From the NCBI GenBank assembly GCA_017643365.1, contig JAEPNO010000006.1:1-64000 (forward strand): a stretch of 64,000 nucleotides of DNA, given 5' to 3'. The position numbers and the translations under genes are program-made. Shown here in pieces: positions 18,733 to 26,532 of the stretch (within the stretch, counting starts at the first letter, position 1; each line of letters opens with the position of its first letter). The notes under the pieces are model-generated. The model searched no databases and had not been told where the DNA came from. It worked only from the letters and a program-made list of their open reading frames with translations. Origin of the DNA: Balneolaceae bacterium (GTDB taxonomy: Bacteria; Bacteroidota; Rhodothermia; Balneolales; Balneolaceae).

Positions 18733-19428
18733 ATGGCAGAAGTTTTAGAAAAAGAAGTAGTTGAAAAGAAGCCGGTTGCAAAATCGAAAGAGCCTCTTTT
18801 CAGTAAAAAGAACAAAAAATTATTAACCGATCCTTTTGACGACAACAACCCGATTACCGTTCAGGTTTTGGGGATTTGTTCGGCTCTTGCGATTACGGTT
18901 AAGCTACAACCGGCAATCGTAATGGCGCTTTCGGTAGTGTTCGTAATGGCTGCAGGTAACGTAATTGTATCTTTGATGCGCGATGCGGTTCCAAACCGAA
19001 TTCGAATCATCGTGCAGTTAGTAGTTGTAGCCTCACTGGTGGTTTTGGTAGATCAGGTGTTAAAAGCATTTGTATACGATGTAAGTAAAGAACTTGCTGT
19101 ATTCGTAGGTCTAATCATCACCAACTGTATCATCATGGGTCGACTTGAAGCATTCGCTCTTGGTAACACTCCTTGGAGATCTTTGCTTGATGGAATCGGG
19201 AATGCTGCCGGTTACGGTATCATCTTGATTATCGTTGCTTTCTTCCGCGAGTTGTTGGGTTCGGGCCAATTGATGGGCTTTCAAATCATTCCTGAGTCGT
19301 GGTACTTAGCAAACGGCGGCTTCTATAGCAATAATGGATTTATGTTACTACCTCCAATGGCGTTGATCACTGTTGGTGTGCTAATCTGGATCCAGCGTTC
19401 GCGTAACACTAAATTGATTGAGGACTAA
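18733..19428 (+). CDS. nqrD: Na+-translocating NADH:quinone reductase subunit D
   Basis: 231 aa with about six membrane helices. LGICSALAITVKLQPAIVMA and IITNCIIMGRLEAFALGNT are the NqrD/RnfE signature; their cysteines (in GICSAL and TNCIIM) help hold the intramembrane 2Fe-2S/iron centre shared with NqrE. A charged N-terminal extension (about 38 residues, rich in K and E) precedes the first helix and is somewhat longer than in Vibrio. Lies between nqrC and nqrE with short gaps. Confidence 0.95.
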   Translation: MAEVLEKEVVEKKPVAKSKEPLFSKKNKKLLTDPFDDNNPITVQVLGICSALAITVKLQPAIVMALSVVFVMAAGNVIVSLMRDAVPNRIRIIVQLVVVASLVVLVDQVLKAFVYDVSKELAVFVGLIITNCIIMGRLEAFALGNTPWRSLLDGIGNAAGYGIILIIVAFFRELLGSGQLMGFQIIPESWYLANGGFYSNNGFMLLPPMALITVGVLIWIQRSRNTKLIED

Positions 19429-19431
19429 TCC

Positions 19432-20049
19432 ATGCAAGAATTAGTAAACATCTTTGTTAAATCGATCTTTGTTGACAATATGGTATTTGCCTATTTCTTA
19501 GGCATGTGTTCATATTTGGCAGTTTCTAAAAAAGTATCAACGGCTGTTGGTCTTGGGATTGCGGTAATATTCGTTCTCTCCGTAACGGTACCGGCAAATT
19601 ACCTGCTTCAGAATTATGTATTGGCTGAAGGTGCTTTAGCTTGGGTTAGCGAAGATTTCGCAACCATCGACCTGAGCTTCCTTTCCTTCATTCTCTTTAT
19701 TGCCATTATCGCATCTATGGTGCAGTTAGTAGAAATGTTGGTAGAGAAATTCTCGCCGGCTTTATACGGCGCTTTGGGAATCTTCCTGCCGTTGATTGCT
19801 GTTAACTGTGCAATTCTTGGAGGATCGTTATTCATGCAAGAGCGTAATTATGCGAACATTACTGAAGCTACCGTGTTTGGTTTTGGTAGTGGAATTGGCT
19901 GGTTCTTAGCGATTGTAGCCATTGCCGCTATCCGCGAAAAAATTCAATATTCAAATGTACCTGCGCCACTTAAAGGCCTGGGCATCACTTTTATCGTAAC
20001 CGGCCTGATGGGAATTGGATTCATGTCGTTTATGGGAATCAAATTATAA
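19432..20049 (+). CDS. nqrE: Na+-translocating NADH:quinone reductase subunit E
   Basis: 205 aa, six predicted membrane helices. [18 protein letters not shown] and [20 protein letters not shown] are the paired half-repeats whose cysteines coordinate the iron centre with those of NqrD. Standard family length. Starts 3 nt after nqrD, which argues for translational coupling. Confidence 0.96.
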   Translation: MQELVNIFVKSIFVDNMVFAYFLGMCSYLAVSKKVSTAVGLGIAVIFVLSVTVPANYLLQNYVLAEGALAWVSEDFATIDLSFLSFILFIAIIASMVQLVEMLVEKFSPALYGALGIFLPLIAVNCAILGGSLFMQERNYANITEATVFGFGSGIGWFLAIVAIAAIREKIQYSNVPAPLKGLGITFIVTGLMGIGFMSFMGIKL

Positions 20050-20069
20050 TTCATCTAGAAGAGTAAATC

Positions 20070-21380
20070 ATGATATTTGGCGCAACCACTTTAATTGTAG
20101 TTACCAGCATTATCATTTTCTTTGCTGTTATCATTTTGTTGGTGTCCATTTTGTTAGGTGCGAAAGCAGTTTTAACACCATCGGGACCGGTTAAAATTAC
20201 CATCAACGGCGAGAAAGTAATCGAAGTAGAATCAGGAGGAACCCTTCTAAGTACTCTTGGCGATAATAAAATTTTCCTGCCATCGGCGTGTGGCGGCGGT
20301 GGAACCTGTGTGCAGTGCGAATGCCAAGTGCACAGCGGCGGTGGTGAAATTCTACCAACCGAAACGCCTCACTTTACACGAAAAGAGCAAGCCGAAAACT
20401 ACCGTTTAGGTTGCCAGGTTAAAGTGAAGGAAGACATGGAAATCTCGATTCCTGAAGAAGTATTCGGAATCAAAAAATGGGAAGCTAAAGTAGTTTCGAA
20501 CTACAACGTGGCTTCGTTCATTAAAGAGTTTATCGTTGAGATTCCTGAAGACATGAATTATAAAGCCGGTGGCTATATTCAGATCGAGATTCCTGAGTGC
20601 GTAATTGATTACAAAGACATCGACATTACCGCGCATCCAGAAGAACACGATCAGCCCGACAAATTCCAATTGGAATGGGACAAGTTTGGTCTTTGGGATC
20701 TTAAAATGAAAAACGACGAAGTAGTTGAGCGTGCCTATTCTATGGCCAGCTACCCGGCTGAAGGTCGACGTATTATGCTTAACGTTCGTATCGCTACTCC
20801 ACCGTGGGATCGTGCTAAAAATGGCTGGATGGATGTGAATCCCGGAATCGCGTCTTCATACATTTTCTCAAGAAAACCGGGCGATACCGTTACAATTTCA
20901 GGTCCTTATGGTGAATTCTTCATCAACGAAGAGTCAAATTCTGAAATGTTGTACATCGGTGGTGGTGCAGGAATGGCTCCAATGCGTTCGCATCTGTATC
21001 ACTTATTCAAAACGCTTGAAACAGGCCGTAAAGTTACGTATTGGTACGGTGGGCGCTCGAAGCGAGAGTTATTCTATCTGGATCACTTCAAGCAGTTAGA
21101 AGACAAATTCGACAACTTTAAATTCTACGTAGTGCTTTCTGAGCCTTTAGAAGAAGACAACTGGGTGGAAAAGAAAGACATTCACGATGAAGAAGGCGAC
21201 GGTTTCTTAGGGTTTGTTCACCAGGCGGTGATTGATCAGTATCTGGAGAAACATGCCGAGCCGGAAGAAATTGAGTTTTACTTCTGTGGACCTCCATTAA
21301 TGAACCAAGCCGTGCTTAAAATGTGCGACGAGTGGGGAGTTCCTGAAGAGAACGTTTCCTTTGATGATTTCGGAGGATAA
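20070..21380 (+). CDS. nqrF: Na+-translocating NADH:quinone reductase subunit F
   Basis: 436 aa. The electron entry subunit: it oxidises NADH. One N-terminal helix (residues ~5-30) is followed by a 2Fe-2S ferredoxin domain with C74, C80, C83 and C115 (PSACGGGGTCVQC ... GC), then a ferredoxin-reductase-like FAD domain (RAYSMASYP) and an NADH domain (GGGAGMAPMRSH, FCGPPLMNQAV). A little longer than the Vibrio protein. A strong hairpin terminator follows directly, so the core operon ends here. Confidence 0.97.
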   Translation: MIFGATTLIVVTSIIIFFAVIILLVSILLGAKAVLTPSGPVKITINGEKVIEVESGGTLLSTLGDNKIFLPSACGGGGTCVQCECQVHSGGGEILPTETPHFTRKEQAENYRLGCQVKVKEDMEISIPEEVFGIKKWEAKVVSNYNVASFIKEFIVEIPEDMNYKAGGYIQIEIPECVIDYKDIDITAHPEEHDQPDKFQLEWDKFGLWDLKMKNDEVVERAYSMASYPAEGRRIMLNVRIATPPWDRAKNGWMDVNPGIASSYIFSRKPGDTVTISGPYGEFFINEESNSEMLYIGGGAGMAPMRSHLYHLFKTLETGRKVTYWYGGRSKRELFYLDHFKQLEDKFDNFKFYVVLSEPLEEDNWVEKKDIHDEEGDGFLGFVHQAVIDQYLEKHAEPEEIEFYFCGPPLMNQAVLKMCDEWGVPEENVSFDDFGG

Positions 21381-21398
21381 TCCATCAAACTTTAGTTT

Positions 21399-21430
21399 AA
21401 TCCCGCGCAGTGTTGTGCGGGATTTTTTTT
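21399..21430 (+). terminator. Rho-independent terminator after nqrF
   Basis: An 11-bp stem (AATCCCGCGCA / TGTGCGGGATT, one G-T wobble) with a 4-nt loop, followed by eight T residues. It separates nqrF from apbE, whose ATG comes 10 nt later; apbE would need readthrough or its own start. Confidence 0.9.
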
Positions 21431-21440
21431 GCCTGATATT

Positions 21441-22451
21441 ATGAGATACTTATCGCTTTTTCTTTGCTTGCTAATTCTTTCATGCACTCAGCGTGAACCT
21501 CGTTTGGTTGTGCACACGGGAAATGCGCAAGGTTCTACTTTTCAAATTCGATTTATGTCAACATTGCCATCACAGGCTGTTGAAGAGATAAAGACAGATA
21601 TCGGAAGGATATTCGAGGATATTGATGAATCTATGAGTACATGGGTGCCTACCTCGCTTATCACACAAGTTAATGAGTCGGGTGATTGGGTGGAAGTTGA
21701 TTTCTACTTTCTTGATGTACTCGAACGCTCACTTGAAATTGCGGAAGAAACGAATGGGGATTTTGACCCGACTGTAGGTCCGCTGGTTAGTTTATGGGGG
21801 TTTTGGTTTGATGAAATTCGTGGACAGGTTTCAGACGAGCAGGTTCAAAAAACACTTGATTTGGTAGGCTATGATAAGGTGGAATTAGATGGAAGAAGAG
21901 TTCGGGTTCCTATAAACAGTACCATCGATTTCAATGCCATTGCACAAGGTTACACGGTAGATGTGATTGCTGATTATCTGGAATTTATGGGGGTCGATAG
22001 ATACATGTTAGAAGTTGGTGGCGAAATAAAAGCCCTCGGATTGAACGACAAAAATGAGGTATGGGTAATTGGGGTCGACAAACCTCAGGAAAATATTGAT
22101 GCGGAAGATCGTTTCCAGTTCATTTTAAAACTAGAAAACGCAGCGCTAGCAACCTCAGGCAATTATCGGAAATTCTGGGTAGATGCAGAAACAGGGCTTA
22201 AATACTCGCACACCATTGATCCACAGAGCGGATATCCGGCTAAGAATAATTTACTAAGCGCATCGATTATAGCGCCAACGGCAATGGATGCCGACGCCTA
22301 CGCTACCTTGTGTATGGTTAGGGGATTAGAAGAGTGCAAGGTGTTTCTAGCATCAAAACCGGAGCTGGAAGGCTATCTCATTTACGCCGACCAAGCCGGT
22401 AACTGGCAAGAATTCATCACAGAAGGCTTCAAATCCGCAGTGCTTGAATAA
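21441..22451 (+). CDS. apbE: FAD:protein FMN transferase lipoprotein
   Basis: 336 aa from the ATG at 21441, which gives a lipoprotein signal (MRYLSLFLCLLILSC); a TTG 12 nt upstream is less likely. ApbE attaches FMN from FAD to threonine in S-G-A-T type motifs of NqrB and NqrC. Motifs present: GNAQGSTFQIRF near the N-terminus, GDFDPTVGPLVSLWGF, IDFNAIAQGYTVD, EVGGEIKALG and HTIDPQSGYPAKN. Placed directly after nqrF, matching its role in the maturation of that complex. It acts in the periplasm. Confidence 0.95.
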   Translation: MRYLSLFLCLLILSCTQREPRLVVHTGNAQGSTFQIRFMSTLPSQAVEEIKTDIGRIFEDIDESMSTWVPTSLITQVNESGDWVEVDFYFLDVLERSLEIAEETNGDFDPTVGPLVSLWGFWFDEIRGQVSDEQVQKTLDLVGYDKVELDGRRVRVPINSTIDFNAIAQGYTVDVIADYLEFMGVDRYMLEVGGEIKALGLNDKNEVWVIGVDKPQENIDAEDRFQFILKLENAALATSGNYRKFWVDAETGLKYSHTIDPQSGYPAKNNLLSASIIAPTAMDADAYATLCMVRGLEECKVFLASKPELEGYLIYADQAGNWQEFITEGFKSAVLE

Positions 22452-22814
22452 CATAGTGTAGTTTTAATCAGACCAGTGATTCTGCATTATTAAATGCCTC
22501 TATGATGCATTAGTCAAATACAATAACAGACTATGTGAAAGAAAATAGTGGAGCAAGCTCTGAACCAGCATTAGAATTATTGATGAAGAAAGGTGAGGTG
22601 AAATGAGCGTCCGCGGTATTGTGGAAAATAAATTCGTACCGGTCATCAATGTGTAAGATTCATCTAGAGAAAATGGACCTTCGAATTTATTTAGCGAATG
22701 AAACCGAAACGCATCAATAATTCTTAGCTTGATCTTTTTGCCATAGGCATCCCTTCGGGAGGTACTTTTCTATCAAGAGAAAAGTACAAATACTTTAAAA
22801 AGAAGTGATATTAG
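22452..22814. other. 363-bp gene-free stretch with a hairpin and possible gene remnants
   Basis: No full gene is visible. On the plus strand around 22516-22605 an open run with no start codon (ending ALELLMKKGEVK and a stop) overlaps by ATGA a 17-codon run at 22602-22655 that begins MSVRGIVENKFVPVINV. The latter resembles the first residues of DUF104/AF2212-type small antitoxins, so this may be a decayed gene pair, with low confidence. At 22762-22787 there is a 10-bp perfect hairpin (GTACTTTTCT / AGAAAAGTAC), preceded by a small TCCCTTCGGGA stem; it could end apbE or nqrM transcripts, or be an interspersed repeat. Confidence 0.4.
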
Positions 22815-23060
22815 TTACCCCACAAACGGACTAAACTCAGCCTCGTCCTTTTTTGATTGGTCATCACTTTTACACTTTTCATCAGGTAAGGCGCCACACA
22901 TACTGCAGGCTTCACCGTCTTTATTTAAAAATGGACTCTGACTGGCGCAAGTACCAGAAAACTCGCCGTTTTTCTTTAGCAAAATTTTGATGGCTATACC
23001 GGCAAAACCAATTCCGATAAAAACGACTGCAAGTCCAAGTGTAAGTATAAAAGTATTCAT
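22815..23060 (-). CDS. nqrM: NqrM-like Cys4 small membrane protein
   Basis: 81 aa from the ATG at 23060 (MNTFILTLGLAVVFIGIG); an earlier in-frame start at 23123 would add 21 residues before the natural start. One membrane helix (residues ~3-27), then K-K-N-G-E-F-S-G-T-C and three more cysteines (EACSMCG, DEKC), then an acidic tail. This layout, helix plus G-x-C and a Cys cluster, matches NqrM (DUF539), which is needed to place iron in the NqrD/E centre. It lies convergent to apbE and nqrA-F, supporting the role. The Cys-rich part is longer than in Vibrio NqrM, so the call is family-level. Confidence 0.72.
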   Translation of the reverse strand: MNTFILTLGLAVVFIGIGFAGIAIKILLKKNGEFSGTCASQSPFLNKDGEACSMCGALPDEKCKSDDQSKKDEAEFSPFVG

Positions 23061-23208
23061 ATGATCATCTCTTGTTAACAAACAAAGATCGGGATTTAAT
23101 AGGGTAAACTCAATAAATAGCATACAATTTCATATGCTTAAAAGCGCAATAGTGTGTATATTTGCCGTCCTTTGATCATAGGATCATTTACGCCTGTGCT
23201 TCTTGACT

Positions 23209-23235
23209 TGGTGGGAGATACAGTATTGAGGTATA
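23209..23235 (-). other. Possible remnant of a tRNA 3' end
   Basis: Read on the minus strand this gives ...CTGTATCTCCCACCA, which looks like the final acceptor strand and CCA of a tRNA with no 5' part left. It lies 85-110 nt upstream of the intact tRNA-Arg, in a stretch that also holds TATATTTG (23157-23164), a -7-like box. Weak evidence: a short match only. Confidence 0.2.
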
Positions 23236-23319
23236 AATTTATTGAAAAAGTACAAAATGCCTTTACAGAGAACAGATTCTTAGATTTCGGCTCTCTATAA
23301 AATCAGCATTTTACAAAAT

Positions 23320-23393
23320 GCGCCCGTAGCTCAACTGGATAGAGTACCAGATTTCGGCTCTGGGGGTTGGGGGTTCGAACCCTCCCGGGCGTA
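23320..23393 (+). tRNA. tRNA-Arg (anticodon TCG)
   Basis: A full cloverleaf can be drawn: acceptor GCGCCCG/CGGGCGT (one G-T pair), D stem GCTC/GAGT, anticodon stem CCAGA/TCTGG with loop TTTCGGC giving anticodon TCG, variable loop GGGTT, and T arm GGGGG-TTCGAAC-CCTCC. CCA is not encoded. It reads CGA and CGG. It is followed by a hairpin terminator and then by two broken copies of itself. Confidence 0.95.
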
Positions 23394-23401
23394 CGTTTTA
23401 C

Positions 23402-23436
23402 AAAGCCACTTCATTTCGATGGAGTGGCTTTTTTGT
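23402..23436 (+). terminator. Terminator of tRNA-Arg
   Basis: AAAGCCACT ... AGTGGCTTTTTT forms a 9-bp stem with a T run 10 nt after the tRNA. The same hairpin recurs at 23631-23665 behind the second, broken tRNA copy. Confidence 0.85.
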
Positions 23437-23520
23437 TTTCGTGATATTCGAAAACGAAAAGTAATTGATGATTGTGTAAATAGTTTTGAGCTCTGTTATA
23501 ACTCAGTTTTTTGTAAAAAA

Positions 23521-23622
23521 GCTCCCGTAGTTCAACTGGTAAGTGTGCCAGATTTCAGCTCGAGGGGGTTGAGAGTTCCCCCACAGGGATCCGCCAGCTG
23601 GCGGAGAACCCTCCCGGGCGTA
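23521..23622 (+). pseudogene. Broken tRNA-Arg copy 2 with palindrome insertion
   Basis: Begins GCTCCCGTAGTTCAACTGG and ends CTCCCGGGCGTA like the intact tRNA, but the D arm is altered, the anticodon loop reads TTTCAGC (TCA), the anticodon stem is mispaired (CCAGA vs TCGAG), and the T-arm region is interrupted by a block that includes the palindrome TCCGCCAGCTGGCGGA (23590-23605). It cannot fold as a tRNA. Confidence 0.88.
23590..23605. repeat. REP-like palindrome, copy 1
   Basis: TCCGCCAGCTGGCGGA, a perfect 16-bp palindrome inside the broken tRNA-Arg copy 2. The same 16 bases occur inside rnpB (32114-32129), and a variant lies between lipB and lipA (51013-51028). Confidence 0.85.
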
Positions 23623-23749
23623 CATTGTTCAAAGCCACTTCATTTCGATGGAGTGGCTTTTTTGTTTTCGTGATATTCGAAAACGAAAAGTAATTGATGA
23701 TTGTGTAAATAGTTTTGAGCTCTGTTATAACTCAGTTTTATGTAAAAAA

Positions 23750-23788
23750 GCTCCCGTAGTTCAACTGGTTAGTGTGCCAGATTTCGGC
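23750..23788 (+). pseudogene. Truncated tRNA-Arg copy 3, ends in the anticodon loop
   Basis: Matches the 5' half of the tRNA (CTCCCGTAGTTCAACTGG ... CCAGATTTCGGC) and then changes abruptly to unrelated sequence right after the anticodon loop. Tyrosine recombinases often cross over in this loop, so the end may mark an old integration junction, but no integrase is nearby. The following 220 bp to YceI hold nothing I recognise. Confidence 0.8.
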
Positions 23789-24009
23789 AGTTTCAATTCA
23801 ACTGCTATATCGAGAGGTATTATTACAAAGACTATTTATTAATGAGAGAATCGTTGTAAATGAAAACATCAAAAAGGGAGAGGGTAGCGGACTGATTTTC
23901 TGAATTATAAATAGAACTGATAAATATTAATGATTAGATCGGTAATGCAAGAATGAATAAATTAATTCAATATTAAACTATTCATTATTAATCAATACAT
24001 ATATAGATC

Positions 24010-24549
24010 ATGGAAACAGCAGTAAGCACTATTTGGAAAGTAGACACCACCCATTCAGAAATCACTTTTAAAGTAAAACATCTCGTTATTTCTACAGTAA
24101 CTGGAAAATTTAATTCCTTTGATGCTTTACTCGAAAGCGATGGTGATAATTTCGAAGGAGCTAATATTAAATTCAACGCTGATATTGACAGTATAAATAC
24201 AGGAGTAGAAGACAGAGATAATCATTTAAAATCAGAAGACTTCTTTGCTGCTGAAAAATTTCCAAAAATGTTGTTTGTATCAAAATCATTTGAGAAGAAA
24301 GCAGATGGTACATACAAACTAATAGGAGATCTTACAATTAGAGATACTACTAATGAAGTGGTTCTTAAAGTTGAACATGGTGGAACAGTTGTAGATCCAT
24401 ACGGTCAGACAAAAGCAGGTTTTGAACTGACTGGTACTGTTAACAGGAAAGAATTTGGTTTGCAATGGAATGCAGTAACTGAAGCTGGAAGTATCGTTGT
24501 TGGCGATGAAGTGAAATTACAGTTGAATGTTCAAGTAGTTAAGCAATAA
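24010..24549 (+). CDS. YceI family lipid-binding protein
   Basis: 179 aa. YceI proteins are lipocalin-like eight-strand barrels that bind isoprenoid lipids. The N-terminus WKVDTTHSEITFKVKHLVIS and the block FTVDTINTGVEDRDNHLKS-like (here SINTGVEDRDNHLKSEDFF) are the family hallmark, with G-D-L-T-I-R-D-T-T later and G-T-V-N-R-K-E-F-G-L near the end. There is no signal peptide, so this copy is probably cytoplasmic, unlike the E. coli periplasmic one. It stands alone, followed by its own terminator. Confidence 0.94.
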   Translation: METAVSTIWKVDTTHSEITFKVKHLVISTVTGKFNSFDALLESDGDNFEGANIKFNADIDSINTGVEDRDNHLKSEDFFAAEKFPKMLFVSKSFEKKADGTYKLIGDLTIRDTTNEVVLKVEHGGTVVDPYGQTKAGFELTGTVNRKEFGLQWNAVTEAGSIVVGDEVKLQLNVQVVKQ

Positions 24550-24572
24550 CTTTTTACTACGACGTATCTTTT

Positions 24573-24600
24573 AAAGAGCACTGCGGTGCTCTTTTTTTTT
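24573..24600 (+). terminator. Terminator after YceI gene
   Basis: AAAGAGCAC-TGCG-GTGCTCTTT with a long T run: a perfect 9-bp stem, 4-nt loop. Confidence 0.93.
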
Positions 24601-24636
24601 GTACATTATCCAAATAGGGGAAATTAAACTAAGATT

Positions 24637-25641
24637 ATGTATAAAGTAAAAACATTGATAATAGCACTTATAATTGTGCTATTTGGAAATATTGAAACGT
24701 CTGCCCAGGATAAAAAAATAAAAGAATGGGCTATCGCATTGCATGGAGGCGCCGGGTATTATCCTAAGGATGCTCCAGCGGAACGCACCCAGGCTTATAT
24801 GGAAGCGTTGGATGAGGCACTTGCTATAGGGACAGAAATACTAGAATCAGGTGGAAACGCGATGGACGCAGTTGAAGCTACCATCCAATATCTTGAAAAT
24901 AATGAACTTTTTAATGCAGGTCGTGGTGCGGTTTTTACCGCTGAAGGGAAAAATGAGTTAGATGCAGCTTTTATGCATGGTAACACCCTAAACGCGGGAG
25001 CAATAACGGGAGTCACTACCGTGAAGAATCCGATCTCACTTGCCCGAAAAGTTATGGAAGAATCAAATCACGTATTCTTTGCATCTGAAGGCGCAGAGAT
25101 CTTTGCAGATCAAACTAATGTTGAACGAGTGGATCCACTGTACTTTAGAGTGGAAGAAAAATACGAGCGCTGGAAAAGAAATAATGCCGGCCAAGGGTAT
25201 AATCATAATGATAGCGAAACCGAAAATGGGTGGAAAATGGGAACCGTTGGAGCTGTTGCCGTTGATAGTGAGGGAAATATTGTGGCAGGAACGTCAACAG
25301 GTGGGATGACCAATAAGAAATTCGGTCGTGTAGGTGATGTGCCAATTATCGGATCGGGAACGTATGCCAACGATCTAGTGGCCGTTTCTGCAACCGGTTG
25401 GGGCGAGCGCATCATGTTGAATGTTTCGGCGCATGCACTAGCCATGCACATGCAGTTTACCGGTTCAAACGTAGACGAAGCTATGAATTATTTAGTAGAT
25501 GATTTACTTAACCCCAGAGAGGCGGGTTTTATCGCAGTGGATAAATATGGAAACATCAGTATGAGAACAAATACCGGCTCTATGTTTCAGGCCGCCGCAG
25601 ATTCAGAGGGATTTAAGAAAGTAGCGATTTGGGAAGATTAA
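24637..25641 (+). CDS. Isoaspartyl peptidase / L-asparaginase (Ntn hydrolase), secreted
   Basis: 334 aa. Cleaves beta-aspartyl peptides and asparagine. A signal peptide (MYKVKTLIIALIIVLFG..., ending T-S-A-Q) sends it to the periplasm. Near the N-terminus WAIALHGGAGYYP and ESGGNAMDAVEATIQYLEN; the autocatalytic cleavage site is the Thr of M-G-T-V-G-A-V-A, which becomes the nucleophile; next GTSTGGMTNKKFGRVGD and GTYANDLVAVSATGWGE. All typical of the plant-type/IaaA family. Located between YceI and a convergent gene 7 nt away. Confidence 0.94.
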   Translation: MYKVKTLIIALIIVLFGNIETSAQDKKIKEWAIALHGGAGYYPKDAPAERTQAYMEALDEALAIGTEILESGGNAMDAVEATIQYLENNELFNAGRGAVFTAEGKNELDAAFMHGNTLNAGAITGVTTVKNPISLARKVMEESNHVFFASEGAEIFADQTNVERVDPLYFRVEEKYERWKRNNAGQGYNHNDSETENGWKMGTVGAVAVDSEGNIVAGTSTGGMTNKKFGRVGDVPIIGSGTYANDLVAVSATGWGERIMLNVSAHALAMHMQFTGSNVDEAMNYLVDDLLNPREAGFIAVDKYGNISMRTNTGSMFQAAADSEGFKKVAIWED

Positions 25642-25648
25642 TCGCTTT

Positions 25649-26413
25649 TTAATCCACCCGATTATCAAAACGATCTCTTAGCTCCTGAACATAAACTCCG
25701 ATGTCATTTCGGAGTTCAAAAATGCGCTCGTGGAAATCAGAGTAGAATGGCTCTGTAAAATATTCTTCCGTTTTCTGTGCCTGAAGTAGTGCCAAGCCTA
25801 GATTCGAGCACTTTAGAGCTTTTTTCGAATACGCAATATTTGCGCCAATATATTCTGGTTCGAAACCAAATGAGTACCCACCGGCCAATTTCGCGCCAAT
25901 TTTAAGGATTTCGCCCACAAACTCTTGAAAGGATTTATTCTGGGCTTTTGCTGGAACCGATTCGGCCCACTTAAGCACATCAACAGCCAGTTCTCTGGAT
26001 CGATTAAAGATCAATAGATTATCAAGCGAGCCATAGTCTGAGCTGGCGTAGTCTTCGCTGAGGGATTTCCACTCTTCGCCGGAATCAAAATCTTCCGATT
26101 CTTCCAGCTCATCAAATTCATCCATGGAGCCGAATAAGAAATCCTCGTCTTCGAAATCGTCTTCATCATCCCAATCATCGTCTTCTTCAGGGAAATAAGC
26201 CTCATCAAGCAATAGCTCTTCTTCTACGTATGCCTCAAAGGCATCGTCCTCGTCTTGACTTTCTTTAAGCAGAGTAATCCAGCGCGGAATATTCCCTTTC
26301 GGATCGGAAGAGATAAATCGACGAAGTTGATCACTTTTACGTTCTATTTCGTCAAGATGAGCTTCCCACTTGTGTTCGTCCCAGAGCTCATCATCGAATC
26401 CATCAAAATTCAT
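25649..26413 (-). CDS. Acidic N-terminal region fused to a four-helix-bundle (IVP-like) domain
   Basis: 254 aa. Residues ~50-125 are strongly acidic with runs of D and E (FPEEDDDWDDEDDFEDEDF), likely disordered. The C-terminal ~125 residues form helices with the pattern FNRSRELAVDVLKWAESVP, AKLAGGYSFGFEPEYIG, and ALKCSNLGLALLQAQK, matching the four-helix bundle proteins first described from 23S rRNA intervening sequences (A-x-x-I-A-E-G-like turn here as A-K-L-A-G-G-Y). Function is not established in that family; scaffolding roles have been proposed. No operon partner is evident. The gene is alone between the peptidase and PNP. Confidence 0.65.
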   Translation of the reverse strand: MNFDGFDDELWDEHKWEAHLDEIERKSDQLRRFISSDPKGNIPRWITLLKESQDEDDAFEAYVEEELLLDEAYFPEEDDDWDDEDDFEDEDFLFGSMDEFDELEESEDFDSGEEWKSLSEDYASSDYGSLDNLLIFNRSRELAVDVLKWAESVPAKAQNKSFQEFVGEILKIGAKLAGGYSFGFEPEYIGANIAYSKKALKCSNLGLALLQAQKTEEYFTEPFYSDFHERIFELRNDIGVYVQELRDRFDNRVD

Positions 26414-26532
26414 ATATGAAGATACCTACTATCGATGGTTGTTAGTTTACCATAGAAAAACAATTCTAAGGTAGATTGCAATACTACGTGGAAAAATAAC
26501 GCTTTTTGTGGATAAAAAATCTTAGAATTCAA

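Larger units (their letters stand above)
23401..23790 (+). repeat. Tandem 229-bp repeat unit carrying tRNA-Arg copies
   Basis: The terminator, the spacer (GTGATATTCGAAAACGAAAA ... GTTATAACTCAG) and the first half of a tRNA-Arg copy appear at 23401-23560 and again at 23630-23788, offset by 229 nt and differing at only a few bases. The intact tRNA sits before the first unit. This is a recent tandem duplication in which only the first tRNA stayed functional. Confidence 0.9.

Noticed and set aside
23521-23622. tRNA-like copy with anticodon TCA, possibly a UGA-reading tRNA
   Set aside because: The anticodon stem is mispaired and the T arm is interrupted; it cannot fold. A pseudogene is the simpler view.
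23419-23842. Two open frames over the tRNA-Arg repeats with identical N-termini
   Set aside because: They translate the duplicated terminator and spacer; the identity comes from the DNA repeat, not from protein selection.
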